A stretch of DNA of 64,000 nucleotides from Dallia pectoralis (taxonomy: Eukaryota > Chordata > Actinopteri > Esociformes > Umbridae), in contig CM055753.1 of the NCBI GenBank assembly GCA_029465975.1, positions 703,535-767,534 of the forward strand, given 5' to 3'. The position numbers were made by a program, and so were the translations under genes. Positions 36,672-49,800 of the stretch are shown here, one piece after another. The notes under the pieces are model-generated. The model worked only from the letters and a program-made list of their open reading frames with translations, made no database searches and was not told the origin of the DNA. The first letter of the stretch is position 1. Each line of letters opens with the position of its first letter.

Positions 36672-39600
36672 AGAGGCAGACACACGCAGAAGCCACATGC
36701 AAAATGGCTACCCTTTTCCTTACATAGTGCACAACTTGACCAAGGCCCATATAGCAGTACTTTTGACTAAAGTCCTTCATGGGCCTTGGTTAAAGGTAGT
36801 GCACTATATAAAGATGGCAGTGCCATTTGGGTCAGCTATTTGAGTCCTGCTATTTATGAACTGGGATGTATTCCAGACAAACCAATCACTTTTGTTTTAA
36901 AGAGGGAAACTCCTCAGTTCGGAAGGAGAACAAGACATGTGTGCTACATGCTTGCCGGTCCGAATTTAGTTTTTCTTGTGGGAGTCGGAGGGTGGGAGGG
37001 GGGAGGGGACTGGGGACAGGGTGTTACAGAGTGGGGTGGGTAATATTTAACAATATCTAACAATGTGGTTACTCTGACAAGCTGCCATTGTTCATTGAAG
37101 GATCATAGAAGACCGCCAAGGGCAGTCATCCTTACAGTTGTAATGCTGTGATGTGGAAGAACCATATAACTGACTGTACAGTGTCCCATTAAGTGTCTCC
37201 AGTTATATGTGCGGAATGAGCTGAGCGTTGGATTTAACTTGAGACACAACAATCACAAATGTTCATGGAGAACACTGATCAAATCGTGACCATATGGTGT
37301 AGCGTTGTCACAGAGCTACTAACTAAGATGTTCTGTCAAAAACGAAACCATTTAGAACGTCTTTAATTGCCCATGTGTACAGTGTTTTATATTTTTTGCT
37401 CTACAAGGATTTAGACTTCATGAATGCTTTCTTAGACCATCAAGTAAATGGCTTATAACCGTTTGTTTCAAGAGAATATGGAAAACAAGTTTTATTATTT
37501 CAGTTTTTATCTGTCCTCTCCGCTGTGAACAGTAGATGCATGGTTAGGTGGTCAAGATAGGTCAGATATGCGGACAGATGTAGGCAAACAGAAGTGCCAT
37601 ACCCTCCTCGATAGCTATCTTTCAGTAAGTCTGCTTGTGTATCCTACTGAAGATTTTTTTTGAAGTTCGCCACATCCTCCTTAAATTTGCTTTTGGTTTG
37701 TGGGGCAGTAAAACAATCACACATTGAAAATAATGAATTTCTGGATCAGTTTATCACTCGTACTTTAGCATTCTCCCATGTCAATGTCAAATCCCCAATG
37801 GGTACTATTTTTAGATATGTACACTACAAATGCCTTTTGTTCATGCCCACTCTTCCTTTCCAGAGCTGCCTTTATCTGTGATGTTTGTGCCTTTTCTTGC
37901 ATGTTTGGCCTCCCTAACTACAATGATCACTCTAATTCATGATTGTATGGAGTTCATTTGTACAAAGGCAGTGTTTTGTGTTTGCCAATCGTCTAAACAT
38001 TGACATCTGTCATTGCAGCCACACAACTCCTTTGCCACTGAGAACTCTTTTGGTGTGACCATGACATGTTAGTAGACATCTGGGGTTAACACAAAACCAC
38101 ATGTGTGATGTTTATGTCAAGCTGGACTCTGTTCGGCTGTTTTGGATCAGCTCATTTCAATTTGTAACTTGATAATAGGATAATACGTGTAGATGTCTAC
38201 AATTTTTGGGGGGAACCGTAAAAATATCAAGGGGGATACCAACATCCTCAGATCACTGTGTTGTACTCTAGACTATGTTGGGCTGGGCCTGTATACATTA
38301 TGGGTTTCTAGAACAGTCTTTGAGAAGCCAGGTCAACAGCCACACTGAAAATACTTCTTGACCATATGGGCCTCAGGTCAACTCTACATTATTTTCTAAA
38401 TCTCATGCTAAATATAGAGTGGCTTCACTGGCCTTTGTACTGCACCAAATTAAACACTGCCTAGATCTGTAGCAAACACAGGCACAAACATATATATTTC
38501 ATTTATATGTAAACCTGTTGGGATTTTCTCAATAAAAAAATGCTAATTATTAGGTACAATTGGCTCAAATTCTATATAGTCACTGGACTATATTTACATG
38601 GTCAATGTTTTGTAATTCAGTAAAAGAAATATGCTTGTTGGCCATTTATATGAGTTTTGATTATCGGTTTCAGCTGCCAATAGTAAATATTGCATATGGT
38701 GCCAGTTATATCATTCTCCGTTTGGCTTGTTTCCTCATGCTCAATTCACTTATGTGATTATTCAAAGCAACTAACTGTGTGTAAGTGATTTTTGGTTGTT
38801 AAAATATAATGTTAAATTATTCCCAGTTCTACCTACCAGTAGCCTACCGTATATGCAATGTTAAAGAATACAATGGTAACCCTTATCTGTTGGTGCTAAC
38901 AAATGTTAAATCAATCGTTGGTATATATGTACTTATTGTAAAGCTTTATTACGTATATACTGAGTCACGTAATAAAAATAAAAACTAGAAAAGATACATT
39001 TTATAGAAAAGGTTTTTCCTCTCTTTTTTGTGAGTGTCCTTCTATAAATACAATGTGAATATGAATCCTGTTTACCAGTGCAAGTTTTCATACATCGCTT
39101 ATTTCCAAAATGTTTAAAACTGCCAGCTGATTTATAAATGAATGCTGTAAGCTTCTGATATGTCCAGAGTTACTAATGAATTGCAAAATGAACTTCTGCA
39201 GACTTCATGAAATAAACCATAATTAACGTCAGGCATCATTTGCATATTGAGTAAGATTTGTCAAATATTTGAATTTGTATCGAAAATGTGTTTTCCCTTT
39301 AAAATTATCCATTAAGCCACTGTTGAACTTGAATTGTTCCATGGACAAACTATAGTTTTGTCAGATAGCTGTAGATTCAGGGTGAGACCTTTGATGACAA
39401 ATAGCTGTTCAGAGGAGGAAGAGAAAGACAGACGGTTAGGTCAGGCCCGCAGCAGTCTAATGGTCGTATTGGATCAATAAATACATCTCTGGTGTTGACT
39501 TAGAATAAGGGATGTTGACTTTGGACTCTTAGTATCCAGGCAACAGTAGGCCGGACTACCCTGGAGATGTTGTCACATAGGAGGTTGTTGTCTCCAATAT

Positions 39601-39757
39601 GAAAGAGGACAGGCTTAGAGTAATGACTGGAATGGAAACATTTCAAACACATTGACTCTATGAAATACTAACTCTTTCAGCTCTAAGCTATACATATTCA
39701 AATAAATATGGTAAACGTATCATTGTTTTTATATACATTTTTCATCGATTACATTTG
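36672..39757 (+). other. Probable col22a1 3' UTR and downstream flank
   Basis: Follows the TAG at 36,669. Candidate polyadenylation signals (AATAAA) are at 38,531, 38,971 and 39,211; that at 38,971 is followed within about 40 bp by T-rich sequence. Which one is used cannot be told from sequence. A G-rich run (GGGTGGGAGGGGGGAGGGG) occurs at about 36,990-37,010. The palindromic element at 36,700 would lie in the UTR. Confidence 0.5.
36700..36836. repeat. Short palindromic interspersed element (TAGTGCAC arms)
   Basis: The left arm TACATAGTGCACAACTTGAC and the right arm GGTTAAAGGTAGTGCACTATAT are imperfect inverted copies around a GGCCCATATAG...CATGGGCC core, and the unit ends with GTGCCATTTGGG. 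From general knowledge, this family ('TATAGTGCACTACTTTTGACC') is extremely abundant in salmonids and pike, which is the main hint to the host lineage. It lies within 30 bp of the col22a1 stop codon, so it is probably transcribed in the 3' UTR and could form a hairpin. Confidence 0.7.
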
Positions 39758-40564
39758 TACGGAGCCCCCCTGGTGTCAGCTAAGGAAAAAAAAAAGTAAA
39801 CTGTTCCCTCGGTTTTATAAACTGTGCGCACGGTTTTATAAACTGTGGGCACGGTTTTGCAATCTGCGAGCACGGTTTTGCAATCTGCGCGCACGGTTTT
39901 GCAATCTGCGCGCGCGCGCACGAATTTGTAAACGTGCCCACGTAAACGTACGGAAAAGTGTACATTCCAGAGAAGACGTCACGAGTGGCATTCTGTCAGC
40001 AGCCTCCGCATCCGACAAGTAAGTGATATTTATCTAGATTTAAGGATACATGTAATGCTATATTGTGTATTGCATTGTTCGTTTTATTGCTTTCTTAACT
40101 TCCGTTGCATTAATTGGGCATTTCACCCAGTCCAAAACCTTACAGTTAGTTAGCTAGGCTGCTGTTACAGCTAGGAGGAGGTCTGGGTCTTGGTGGGGGG
40201 TTTTGTTGCCTTAACATAATGTCTACCGAAATAGTTAGAGCATCTATAGACTGCTTCTGATTCAGTGCTTTGTAGTCTGGTTGTTAGAGCAACTATAGAC
40301 TGCTTCTGATTTTTACAGTGCTCTGTAGTCTGGTCACCTATTCAAGATTTCATGTGTTACATACATATGAAGATACCAACAGGTAAAGGCAAATGTATTC
40401 TTCAACACACTCCTGCTGGTATCTCTGTCTCTCACATTTTGATAAGTTTATGACCATACTTCTATATCTGTATATGTAGTCATATTCCTGTTTTGTTTGT
40501 TCTAGGTGATTTGGTTCCATGGTTGTCCGGTGATCTCAACGGAGGATAGGACAATAGAGGATAT

Positions 40565-40666
40565 AGATATGCAGAGAGATATATATATTTATATATACAT
40601 TTATTTAGAGATATATTATATAGATTTATATTACATCGATATGAGAGAGAGTGTGTGTGTATTATT

Positions 40667-40699
<33 letters not shown>

Positions 40700-40735
40700 C
40701 ACAAACACATACGTATTTGTGTGTTGAATACATTT
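40565..40735. repeat. AT-rich (TA)n-like simple repeat
   Basis: Dense ATATAT/ATTTATAT runs inside the core of the 3-kb inverted-repeat element, including about 12 TA units near 40,673-40,700. Confidence 0.9.
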
Positions 40736-41587
40736 TTTCACATGTTTATATAAACATCTAAATGTTTAATATTTGTTCCACTTTTTTATAAACATAAGTG
40801 CTTTGTTTTTATAAACATACAGTAAATGTATTGTTCCAATACAGTTTTTAAAATACAGAACTCTATTTTGAAAGGGTGTATTAAATGCCAATTCAATAGG
40901 TTATGGTGTTATTACATCATCTATTCGTTTTCTTATTTTTGACACAACAGGGAATGTTACCAGAGAAGAATAATAAAAATGTCCCTTTTATTATTTATAT
41001 TTTTTGTAAAGGCTGTTTCCTGTTCTTTTTTTGAACTATTAAACAAGTCAGATCTGAGTGTGTGTATATGAGTTTCTCATTCTAGGGGATTCCAGGGGGA
41101 AAAACAGATGTTTTATTGTCTGTGGGAGCACCAAAAAAGCAGGTTACTGATACTCTCAGAAAGGTAAGTCTCTTGGTCTGGTAGGTGTGACAGAACTATC
41201 TGAAGGCCTGAAAAGACAACTCAAAGAACAACAAGACATATAAAATTGCCAACTAAATTTATTTATTTAGTACAATTTGTCACTGCATTTGAAAATCTAC
41301 TTAAACTCTACCCTCTATCCTACTCATGTTGATCTCACAAAATGTAGTATTGTTAGACCCTGTAGCTTTCATTAGCATATGCTTTGCTCAGTGTGTGTAT
41401 GTCTGAGATGTTCAACATCAGTCATTGTATCATCATCGCTGTAGTCTCCTAAGGCCGGAAGCCCATCAATGCTGCGCTTTGTGTAGCTCACTTGATGCAT
41501 TTCAGTAAGTGAGGACTTGGTTAGACTACTTTTGAAATGCCTCTGCTACCTATCAATGTAAATTGAATATTGTAGTCAGTTCTTCTC

Positions 41588-41824
41588 TCAGGGAAAGGTA
41601 AAGGTCAATGGCATGTATGCATCCATAGGAACATGGAGGTTGTTTGGGGCCATTAGGTAGGTGCAGAGGGTGAACACATCTTCATCACAAGCAATGTCAC
41701 TGCGGTGGATGAAGTCAGAATCACACCTCATGCAATCTTCCTCAGACACCTGGCAAAGATACTGTTCTGTGTTATATAGTTCTGAGATAGCATACATGGA
41801 ATCAGGCCGACCAATGGGGAACAT
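41588..41824 (-). other. 78-codon open frame of unknown origin inside the inverted-repeat element
   Basis: Starts MFPIGRPDSMYAISELYN and contains four cysteines and an acidic stretch (HRSDIACDEDVFTL). I recognise no domain. It may be a remnant exon of the element's own transposition gene or a captured piece of a host gene; the sequence alone does not decide. No clear splice sites were assigned. Confidence 0.3.
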
Positions 41825-42782
41825 GTTCGTTCCTTGATGGACGAATCAGGTTGCTGTTCCAGGTCTCCTTGGTTGAATCCAAATCATCTTGCAAAGGTGA
41901 GTGGTAGAGTATAAATGATGTCCAGTTCTATTAGCTCCACTTCATCCATTGGAAGGATCCTGCCTACTTCTCACTGACACACAGCCTGGAGAGGAAACAT
42001 ACAAGGGGAAAAGTATTGGAGACTTGAATAAACTCAAACACATCATTCTAGCCATTTAGTTATAGTAACTGAGAAATCAATGCACTTGCCAGTATTTACT
42101 AGGATGTGACTTATGTCCATATGTATTTAACAAATGACATCTTACGAAAACAGGTGACCAGACTACAGAGCACTGAATCAGAAGCAGTCTATAGTTGCTC
42201 TAACAACCAGACTACAAAGCACTGAATCAGAAGCAGTCTATAGATGCTCTAACAACCAGACTACAAAGCACTGAATCAGAAGCAGTCTATAGATGCTCTA
42301 ACTATTTCGGTAGACATTATGTTAAGGCAACAAAACCCCCCACCAAGACCCAGACCTCCTCCTAGCTGTAACAGCAGCCTAGCTAACTAACTGTAAGGTT
42401 TTGGACTGGGTGAAATGCCCAATTAATGCAACGGAAGTTAAGAAAGCAATAAAACGAACAATGCAATACACAATATAGCATTACATGTATCCTTAAATCT
42501 AGATAAATATCACTTACTTGTCGGATGCGGAGGCTGCTGACAGTATGCCACTCGTGACGTCTTCTCTGGAACGTACACTTTTCCGTACGTTTACGTGGGC
42601 ACGTTTACAAATTCGTGCGCGCGCGCGCAGATTGCAAAACCGTGCGCACAGTTTATAAACCGAGGGAACAGTTTATAAAACCGAGGGAACAGTTTATAAA
42701 ACCGAGGGAACAGTTTATAAAACCGAGGGAACAGTTTACTTTTTTTTCCCTTAGCTGACACCAGGGGGGCTCCGTACATTTG

Positions 42783-44641
42783 CAATTTGTAACATTTCAC
42801 AAAAATGATTGCATGCATTTGATACTACACCTAAAGTGCCTATACTGTGACAGGGCATAATGGCAGATTCTATAAAACATACCAAGTCTTCTAAAAGTGT
42901 GTTTTGCTTGTTTTATATCTCAAAAAATTAAATCCATTTTTGTTAATTTTTCATTTCATTATTTCTTATTTTCCAAATTCCAACAGCCAACTGTGCTTAC
43001 CATTGTCTTTGTAGATTGGCTTGTGTGCATCATAGAAGACAGAAAAAAATGCACCTTCATTTGTAAGGCTTTTTGTGTAGTGGTTGGGCCTTTCACCGAC
43101 TGGTGCTAAGCTCACCTTTCGGTTGATATATCAGCTTGTGAGCATCATGTGAGCTTCGCTGTGTTCTAGAAACTCTACTGCTTTGAAAAAGTGTACATAC
43201 AAGTTTGTAGATCCAACATTTTGGTCACCACAATTGTTTAGATAACTAGGTATGGGTTAGCTACGATTATTGACAATGTTTCTCTACCTAAAGCTGTGAA
43301 TAGATTGTCCCTGCATTTCCCGGGTTCTGTATCGATCTACGGGTATATTGTTGTTGGCTTTAGAAATAAAGCCTACTGTCATTATAAATTAAGATTTTGT
43401 TATATATTTGCAGTTTTCGCTGAATAACATAATTTATCTGATTTGAATTGGCTGCTAAATGCTAACGGGTAGCTTAGCTCCCATACATAATCAGTTCCCC
43501 TGGTCAAAGTAGTCTTGCATTTTAGCATGCTATTTAAATTTAGCGTAGACATAGTTAATGTTGTAAATGGCTATTGTAGCAGGAAATATGATTTATTTGT
43601 ATTGACTATCTACATAGTTGTAGAGAGGCCCATTGACAGCAACAACCAGACATGTGTTCCAATTGCACGTTGTATTTAACAATGGCTAATGGCTAATAGC
43701 TAAAATGGCAAATTCTCCTAAAAAACGATTAGCATTTTTGTTAGCACAGCTGAAAACTGTTGACTAATCTTTTTCGGAGAAATTAAGGCTATTCCATATG
43801 GAAATTGTCAAGATCTGATGAATCTGATGACCTCAACACATTGCTAAAGTTTTTATGGAAATCAACATTTATAAGTGACGCCAAAATTTGAACAGCAGTG
43901 TATAGATAGTTTTCTCTAAAGGTAAAAGTAGCCGCAGGTCTGCCACAACAGAACTGTTCATAATAATAAATAATGTTATATGTAAAACAACATGGTGTTT
44001 TTTTTTGCACAGTGACACTGAAACCGTGAATTACCAATATTTGTTTAGCGCTCATTACGGACATTCAACATTACTTCTTACTTATATCAATACTAAAAGA
44101 AGCAACCATTTTGATTTGACCTTATTTAAACCAGGAATTAAAGAGTACGTGTAGAGAAGGAAAATCAACTGTTTTTCATTTTTTATTTGCTCAACATACG
44201 AGTGTCTGGAGAGTGAAAGAGCGGGTATGAATTGAACAATACTGTCATATAAAAGTGTGTGTTATTTATATGTATTTGTCTTTGGGACAACATTTGGGCA
44301 ATGACGGGGCCACACAACAATAACAAATGTTAGCTTAATATCCATAGCAGCTGTCTTAGAAAGCACAACATCAGATACCCTCTCTCCATGAAACAAATGG
44401 TGCAGACAATCAGTGGAAAAAGATGTAAGTAGTAAGTAATACACATATCTTTACAGTTTTCTACATTACATTACATTTGCCTTTGTCTCTGTTCACCTAT
44501 GTGTTTTGTCTTTGGTTCGGTTGTGCTAAGGATGGAGAAATGTGAACACTCTAATGTATTATTCCTGGACCTGATGTCACTCTGGCTTCATCTAGGGATG
44601 CAATGTGTTCCGGAATGTGCTCTGAGCTTCCGTTTGGTACC
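42783..44641 (-). other. Intergenic flank and probable 3' UTR of the col9a1-like gene
   Basis: On the - strand, a candidate AATAAA (TTTATT at 44,182-44,187) lies about 455 bp past the TGA stop at 44,642. No gene is supported between here and the 3-kb element. Confidence 0.45.
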
Positions 44642-46846
44642 TCACGGCCCTTTGGAGTAGCCGGAAGATTTTTTCCCGTCACTCATCAGGTAGAGAGGTG
44701 GGGGCCTAACTTTACAGTTTGAGGGGTCACAATACCCTGCGGCTCCTTTGCCTCCCCTGGGGCCAGAGGGCCCTGGGCTACCGTTAACTCCGTCTTTACC
44801 CGGAGCTCCATCAGCACCGTCCCTTCCAAATCCAGGGATGCCAGCCGCACCTGAGACAGAGGCGGGAGGTGAGAGTGAGAACTGCAACAGGAACTGAACA
44901 AGGTCCTCTCACCTGAATGTGTGATCACCAGGGGCTTACCCAGTTAAGCAACCCTCGACTGTGAATGTACTGAGCTAATGCTTCGTCATATGCATATCAA
45001 TGAGCTATAATCATCTGGAGACATCGATCTCGAATGTTATCAACCTGGGTTCACCTAACGTATCATATTAAACAATCAGTAACACAATTAATAGAATGGA
45101 GGAATTCAATACATCTGATCCTATCCAGTAGGTGAAATGTACCAGTATCAGTGTGGTGATTTTGTAATGAGGGGTTGTTACCTTTTGGGCCTGGCTCTCC
45201 AGGCGTTCCTGGGATACCCATTCCGACGTCTCCCTTATCTCCCTTATCACCCTTTGTGCCATCGTCACCTACAGGGAAAAGAAGGACACTTTTTCTGTCA
45301 CATATTGGTCAGTGTATAATTGTCTATTTTCCCCACAGTAGATGGGTGAATTATTGTGTGTGCGCGTGTTTGTCTGTGGGTTCGTTTCAGAACAACAGGG
45401 AAGCAATTGAAAGGATTTAGCAGGGAGGTATTTAATCATTGTGTTCTGTGTGACTCCTATATTTCAATGTGTGACCCTTCTACACAAAGCGGATTGTTCA
45501 AACATACTGCACTTAGCTACTGTGGACACAACGAACCTGGTTGCAGGACAATACTCAATATTTCTATAAAATTATTAACTAGTGGTTAACGAGAGGTGTC
45601 CAATTATTTGTACTGTCTGTACTTTGCAAGCAAGCTCAACCCTAACCCAAGTTTACATTTTCAAATATTTTAATTCACGAAGAAGATTAAGCATGGGCAA
45701 AAGCTAGAAAAGATTATTCTAGCTTGGATGTACCTACCTCAAAGGAGAATAAGAAAAAAGGTCATATGGAAATCGAGGAATAATGCAGAAAGTTTCTGAT
45801 AGTAAGAGTCAAGGGTTATTGCTAAGTCTGAAAAAAGACCAGCTCTCAGTAAAATAACTATCTCGGTCGCTAAACGAGCTAGAGACTTGAAACAAAGCCT
45901 GGCATAATGCGACCTATGGGGCCACATTCAGAGTCTGAGAAATACATTTTCAAAGTCACTGAAACATAAAAAAAAGAAAAAATTTACGTTTTTTTTAGCT
46001 CATGCCAGATATCGTGTGTTACATTATTCTTAATTAATTGAACATTTCCACAAAATTCAGACTGTTTTCTTTTAAATGCCCGTTACCAAATATTCCTACA
46101 TGAGCAATATCCATTTAGATTGGGGTGGGTCATTTTAGGCGGAAATTGAGGTCTGTCAAGAAGTGATTACTAAACAAGTAGTTCTTAGATTTTATTTTTA
46201 GGGTCAAACCTACATTTAAAGACAACTGCTTATGTGCTCCTACTGTACTAGGATGGAGACTCTCGTTTTCTTGATATTTTTCATCCTGTTTTTTAATTGT
46301 CACGACTTGGATAACAATTGAACAATCATGCATTTATGAAACCAAAACATGTCTGTTGGATTAGTATAAAATTACATTGTTGGCTTGGAGATCCTCACTT
46401 AGATATAGGTTTTAATTGTTTGAAAAAAACTAAAAAATCAGTAAATGAATGCTGACTTTGAAGTCAGGAAATGTGACTTGTGATCAGTATAACTATAGAA
46501 ACGACCCATTCTCACCTTGTTTTCCAGGTATGCCTGGTAACCCAAAATATCCTGGTGGTCCCTTCATTCCTGTCAGTCCTCTGTGGCCAGGTTCTCCTGC
46601 TGGGCCCGGTGGACCTGGAGGTCCCGCTAGTCCAGAAGCACCAGGTGCTCCAATCGCTGCAGGTTTTTTTATGACTTCTTTCTTAAACTCGGCTAAATGT
46701 TCTAGATAGACAGAAATTATTTCAATATATATATTTTTAAGAAAACCAACTTTAATATTTTTTTAAATCTTTGTATGAAGCATTTACATACCTTCTACAA
46801 TTGCTGAGCATAGTTCACGAAGTAACATGTCATTCAATTTTGGACC
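44642..46846 (-). CDS. col9a1: col9a1-like exons: NC2, COL1 and NC1 (4 exons)
   Basis: In transcript order: 46,792-46,846 ([18 protein letters not shown], phase 1 end), 46,516-46,701 ([20 protein letters not shown] then [13 protein letters not shown]...), 45,182-45,268 ([20 protein letters not shown]) and 44,642-44,850 ([20 protein letters not shown]..., GYCDPSNC, tail with SGYSKGP, TGA). NC2 shows the chain-selection segment with a single Cys, as in human alpha-1(IX). COL1 has the typical break at GMGIPG. Split Gly codons connect these exons, the same change of phase seen at the end of the col22a1 gene. Confidence 0.87.
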
Positions 46847-49800
46847 CTTTAGAATTTAGAAGGTAGGTGAGTATATGAATTGATATTAAAACATTTAGAC
46901 ATGAGGTAAACATATAATACAATGTGAAAAGTATCTAGAGGTGTCATGTAATACAATGTGAAAAGTATGTAGAGGTGTCATGTAATACAATGTTAAATGT
47001 ATGTAGAGGTGTCATGTAATACATTGTGAAATGTACTTACAGGTAGACATATAACACAATGTGAAATTAACTTACAGGTAGACATATAACACAATGTTAA
47101 ATTAACTTACAGGTAGACATATAACACAATGTGAAATTAACTTACAGGTAGACATATAACACAATGTTAAATTAACTTACAGGTAGACATATAACACAAT
47201 GTTAAATTAACTTACAGGTAGACATATAACACAATGTTAAATTAACTTACAGGTAGACATATAACACAATGTTAAATTAACTTACAGGTAGACATATAAC
47301 AAAATGTTAAATTAACTTACAGGTAGAAATATAACACAATGTTAAATTAACTTACAGGTAGACATATAACACATTGTTAAATTAACTTACAGTTAGACAT
47401 ATAACACAATGTTAAATTAACTTACAGGTAGACATATAACACAATGTTAAATTAACTTACAGGTAGACATATAACACAATGTTAAATTAACTTACAGGTA
47501 GACATATAACACAATGTGAAATTAACTTACATGTAGACATATAACATAATGTTATATTAACTTACAGGTAGACATATAACACAATGTTAAATTAACTTAC
47601 AGGTAGACATATAACACAATGTGAAATTAACTTACAGGTAGACATATAACACAATGTTAAATTAACTTACAGGTAGACATATAACACAATGTTAAATTAA
47701 CTTACAGGTAGACATATAACACAATGTTAAATTTACTTACAGGTAGAAATATAACACAATGTTAAATTAACTTACAGGTAGACATATAACACAATGTTAA
47801 ATAAACTTACAGTTAGACATATAACACAATGTTAAATTAACTTACAGGTAGACATATATCACAATGTTAAATTAACTTACAGGTAGACATATAACACAAT
47901 GTTAAATTAACTTACAGGTAGACATATAACACAATGTTAAATTAACTTACAGGTAGACATATAACACAATGTGAAATTAACTTACAGGTAGACATATAAC
48001 ATAATGTTATATTAACTTACAGGTAGACATATAACACAATGTTAAATTAACTTACAGGTAGACATATAACACAATGTTAAATTAACTTACAGGTAGACAT
48101 ATAACACAATGTTAAATTAACTTACAGGTAGACATATAACACAATGTTAAATTAACTTACAGGTAGACATATAACACAATGTTAAATTAACTTACAGGTA
48201 GACATATAACACAATGTGAAATTAACTTACAGGTAGACATATAACACAATGTTAAATTAACTTACAGGTAGACATATAACACAATGTTAAATTAACTTAC
48301 AGGTAGACATATAACACAATGTTAAATTAACTTACAGGTAGACATATAACACAATGTTAAATTAACTTACAGGTAGACATATAACACAATGTTAAATTAA
48401 CTTACAGGTAGACATATAACACAATGTTAAATTAACTTACAGGTAGACATATAACACAATGTTAAATTAACTTACAGGTAGACATATAACACAATGTTAA
48501 ATTAACTTACAGGTAGACATATAACACAATGTGAAATTAACTTACAGGTAGACATATAACACAATGTTAAATTAACTTACAGGTAGACATATAACATAAT
48601 GTTATATTAACTTACAGGTAGACATATAACACAATGTTAAATTAACTTACAGGTAGACATATAACACAATGTTAAATTAACTCACAGGTAGACATATAAC
48701 ACAATGTTAAATTAACTTACAGGTAGACATATAACACAATGTTAAATTAACTCACAGGTAGACATATAACACAATGTGAAATTAACTTACAGGTAGACAT
48801 ATAACACAATGTGAAATTAACTTACAGGTAGACATATAACATAATGTTATATTAACTTACAGGTAGACATATAACACAATGTTAAATTAACTTACAGGTA
48901 GACATATAACACAATGTTAAATTAACTTATAGGTAGACATATAACACAATGTTAAATTTACTTACAGGTAGACATATAACACAATGTGAAATTAACTTAC
49001 AGGTAGACATATAACACAATGTTAAATTAACTTACAGGTAGACATATAACACAATGTTAAATTAACTTACAGGTAGACATATAACACAATGTTAAATTTA
49101 CTTACAGGTAGACATATAACACAATGTGAAATTAACTTACAGGTAGACATATAACATAATGTTATATTAACTTACAGGTAGACATATAACACAATGTTAA
49201 ATTAACTTACAGGTAGACATATAACATAATGTTATATTAGCTTACAGGTAGACATATAACATAATGTTATATTAACTTACAGGTAGACATATAACACAAT
49301 GTTAAATTAACTTACAGGTAGACATATAACACAATGTTAAATTAACTTACAGGTAGACATATAACACAATGTTAAATTTACTTACAGGTAGACATATAAC
49401 ACAATGTGAAATTAACTTACAGGTAGACATATAACATAATGTTATATTAACTTACAGGTAGACATATAACACAATGTTAAATTAACTTACAGGTAGACAT
49501 ATAACATAATGTTATATTAACTTACAGGTAGACATATAACACAATGTTAAATTAACTTACAGGTAGACATATAACACAATGTTAAATTAACTTACAGGTA
49601 GACATATAACACAATGTTAAATTAACTTACAGGTAGACATATAACATAATGTTATATTAACTTACAGGTAGACATATAACACAAGGTGAAATTAACTTAC
49701 AGGTAGACATATAACATAATGTTAAATTAACTTACAGGTAGGCCTCTAGGTCCAGGTGTTCCAGGCAATCCTCTCTCTCCCTCCAATCCATTGGCTCCTT

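Larger units (their letters stand above)
39758..42774. mobile_element. 3-kb DNA element with ~0.6-kb terminal inverted repeats
   Basis: TACATTTG at 39,750-39,757 and 42,775-42,782 forms an apparent 8-bp target duplication. The arms, about 39,758-40,370 and 42,118-42,774, are inverted copies beginning ACGGAGCCCCCCTGGTGTCA. Just inside each end are 21-bp subrepeats (GGTTTTATAAACTG-type), varied on the left and four nearly identical copies on the right, then a CGCGCGCG run. Further in, a roughly 60-bp subrepeat with CTATAGACTGCTTCTGATTC occurs twice on the left and three times on the right. The core contains an AT-rich stretch and a 78-codon frame on the - strand. No transposase is recognised. 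Length of TIR and target site hint at hAT or MULE-like origin, unresolved. Confidence 0.82.

Noticed and set aside
44642..46846. Assignment of the - strand gene to COL14A1, COL20A1 or COL21A1
   Set aside because: The COL2 length of about 343 residues, NC3 CPAACP and NC2 [14 protein letters not shown] match the type IX alpha-1 layout. The others lack this three-helix arrangement or have different tails.
46895..49735. CRISPR-like regular repeats
   Set aside because: The repeats are directly adjacent without unique spacers and lie in a vertebrate intron; this is a minisatellite.
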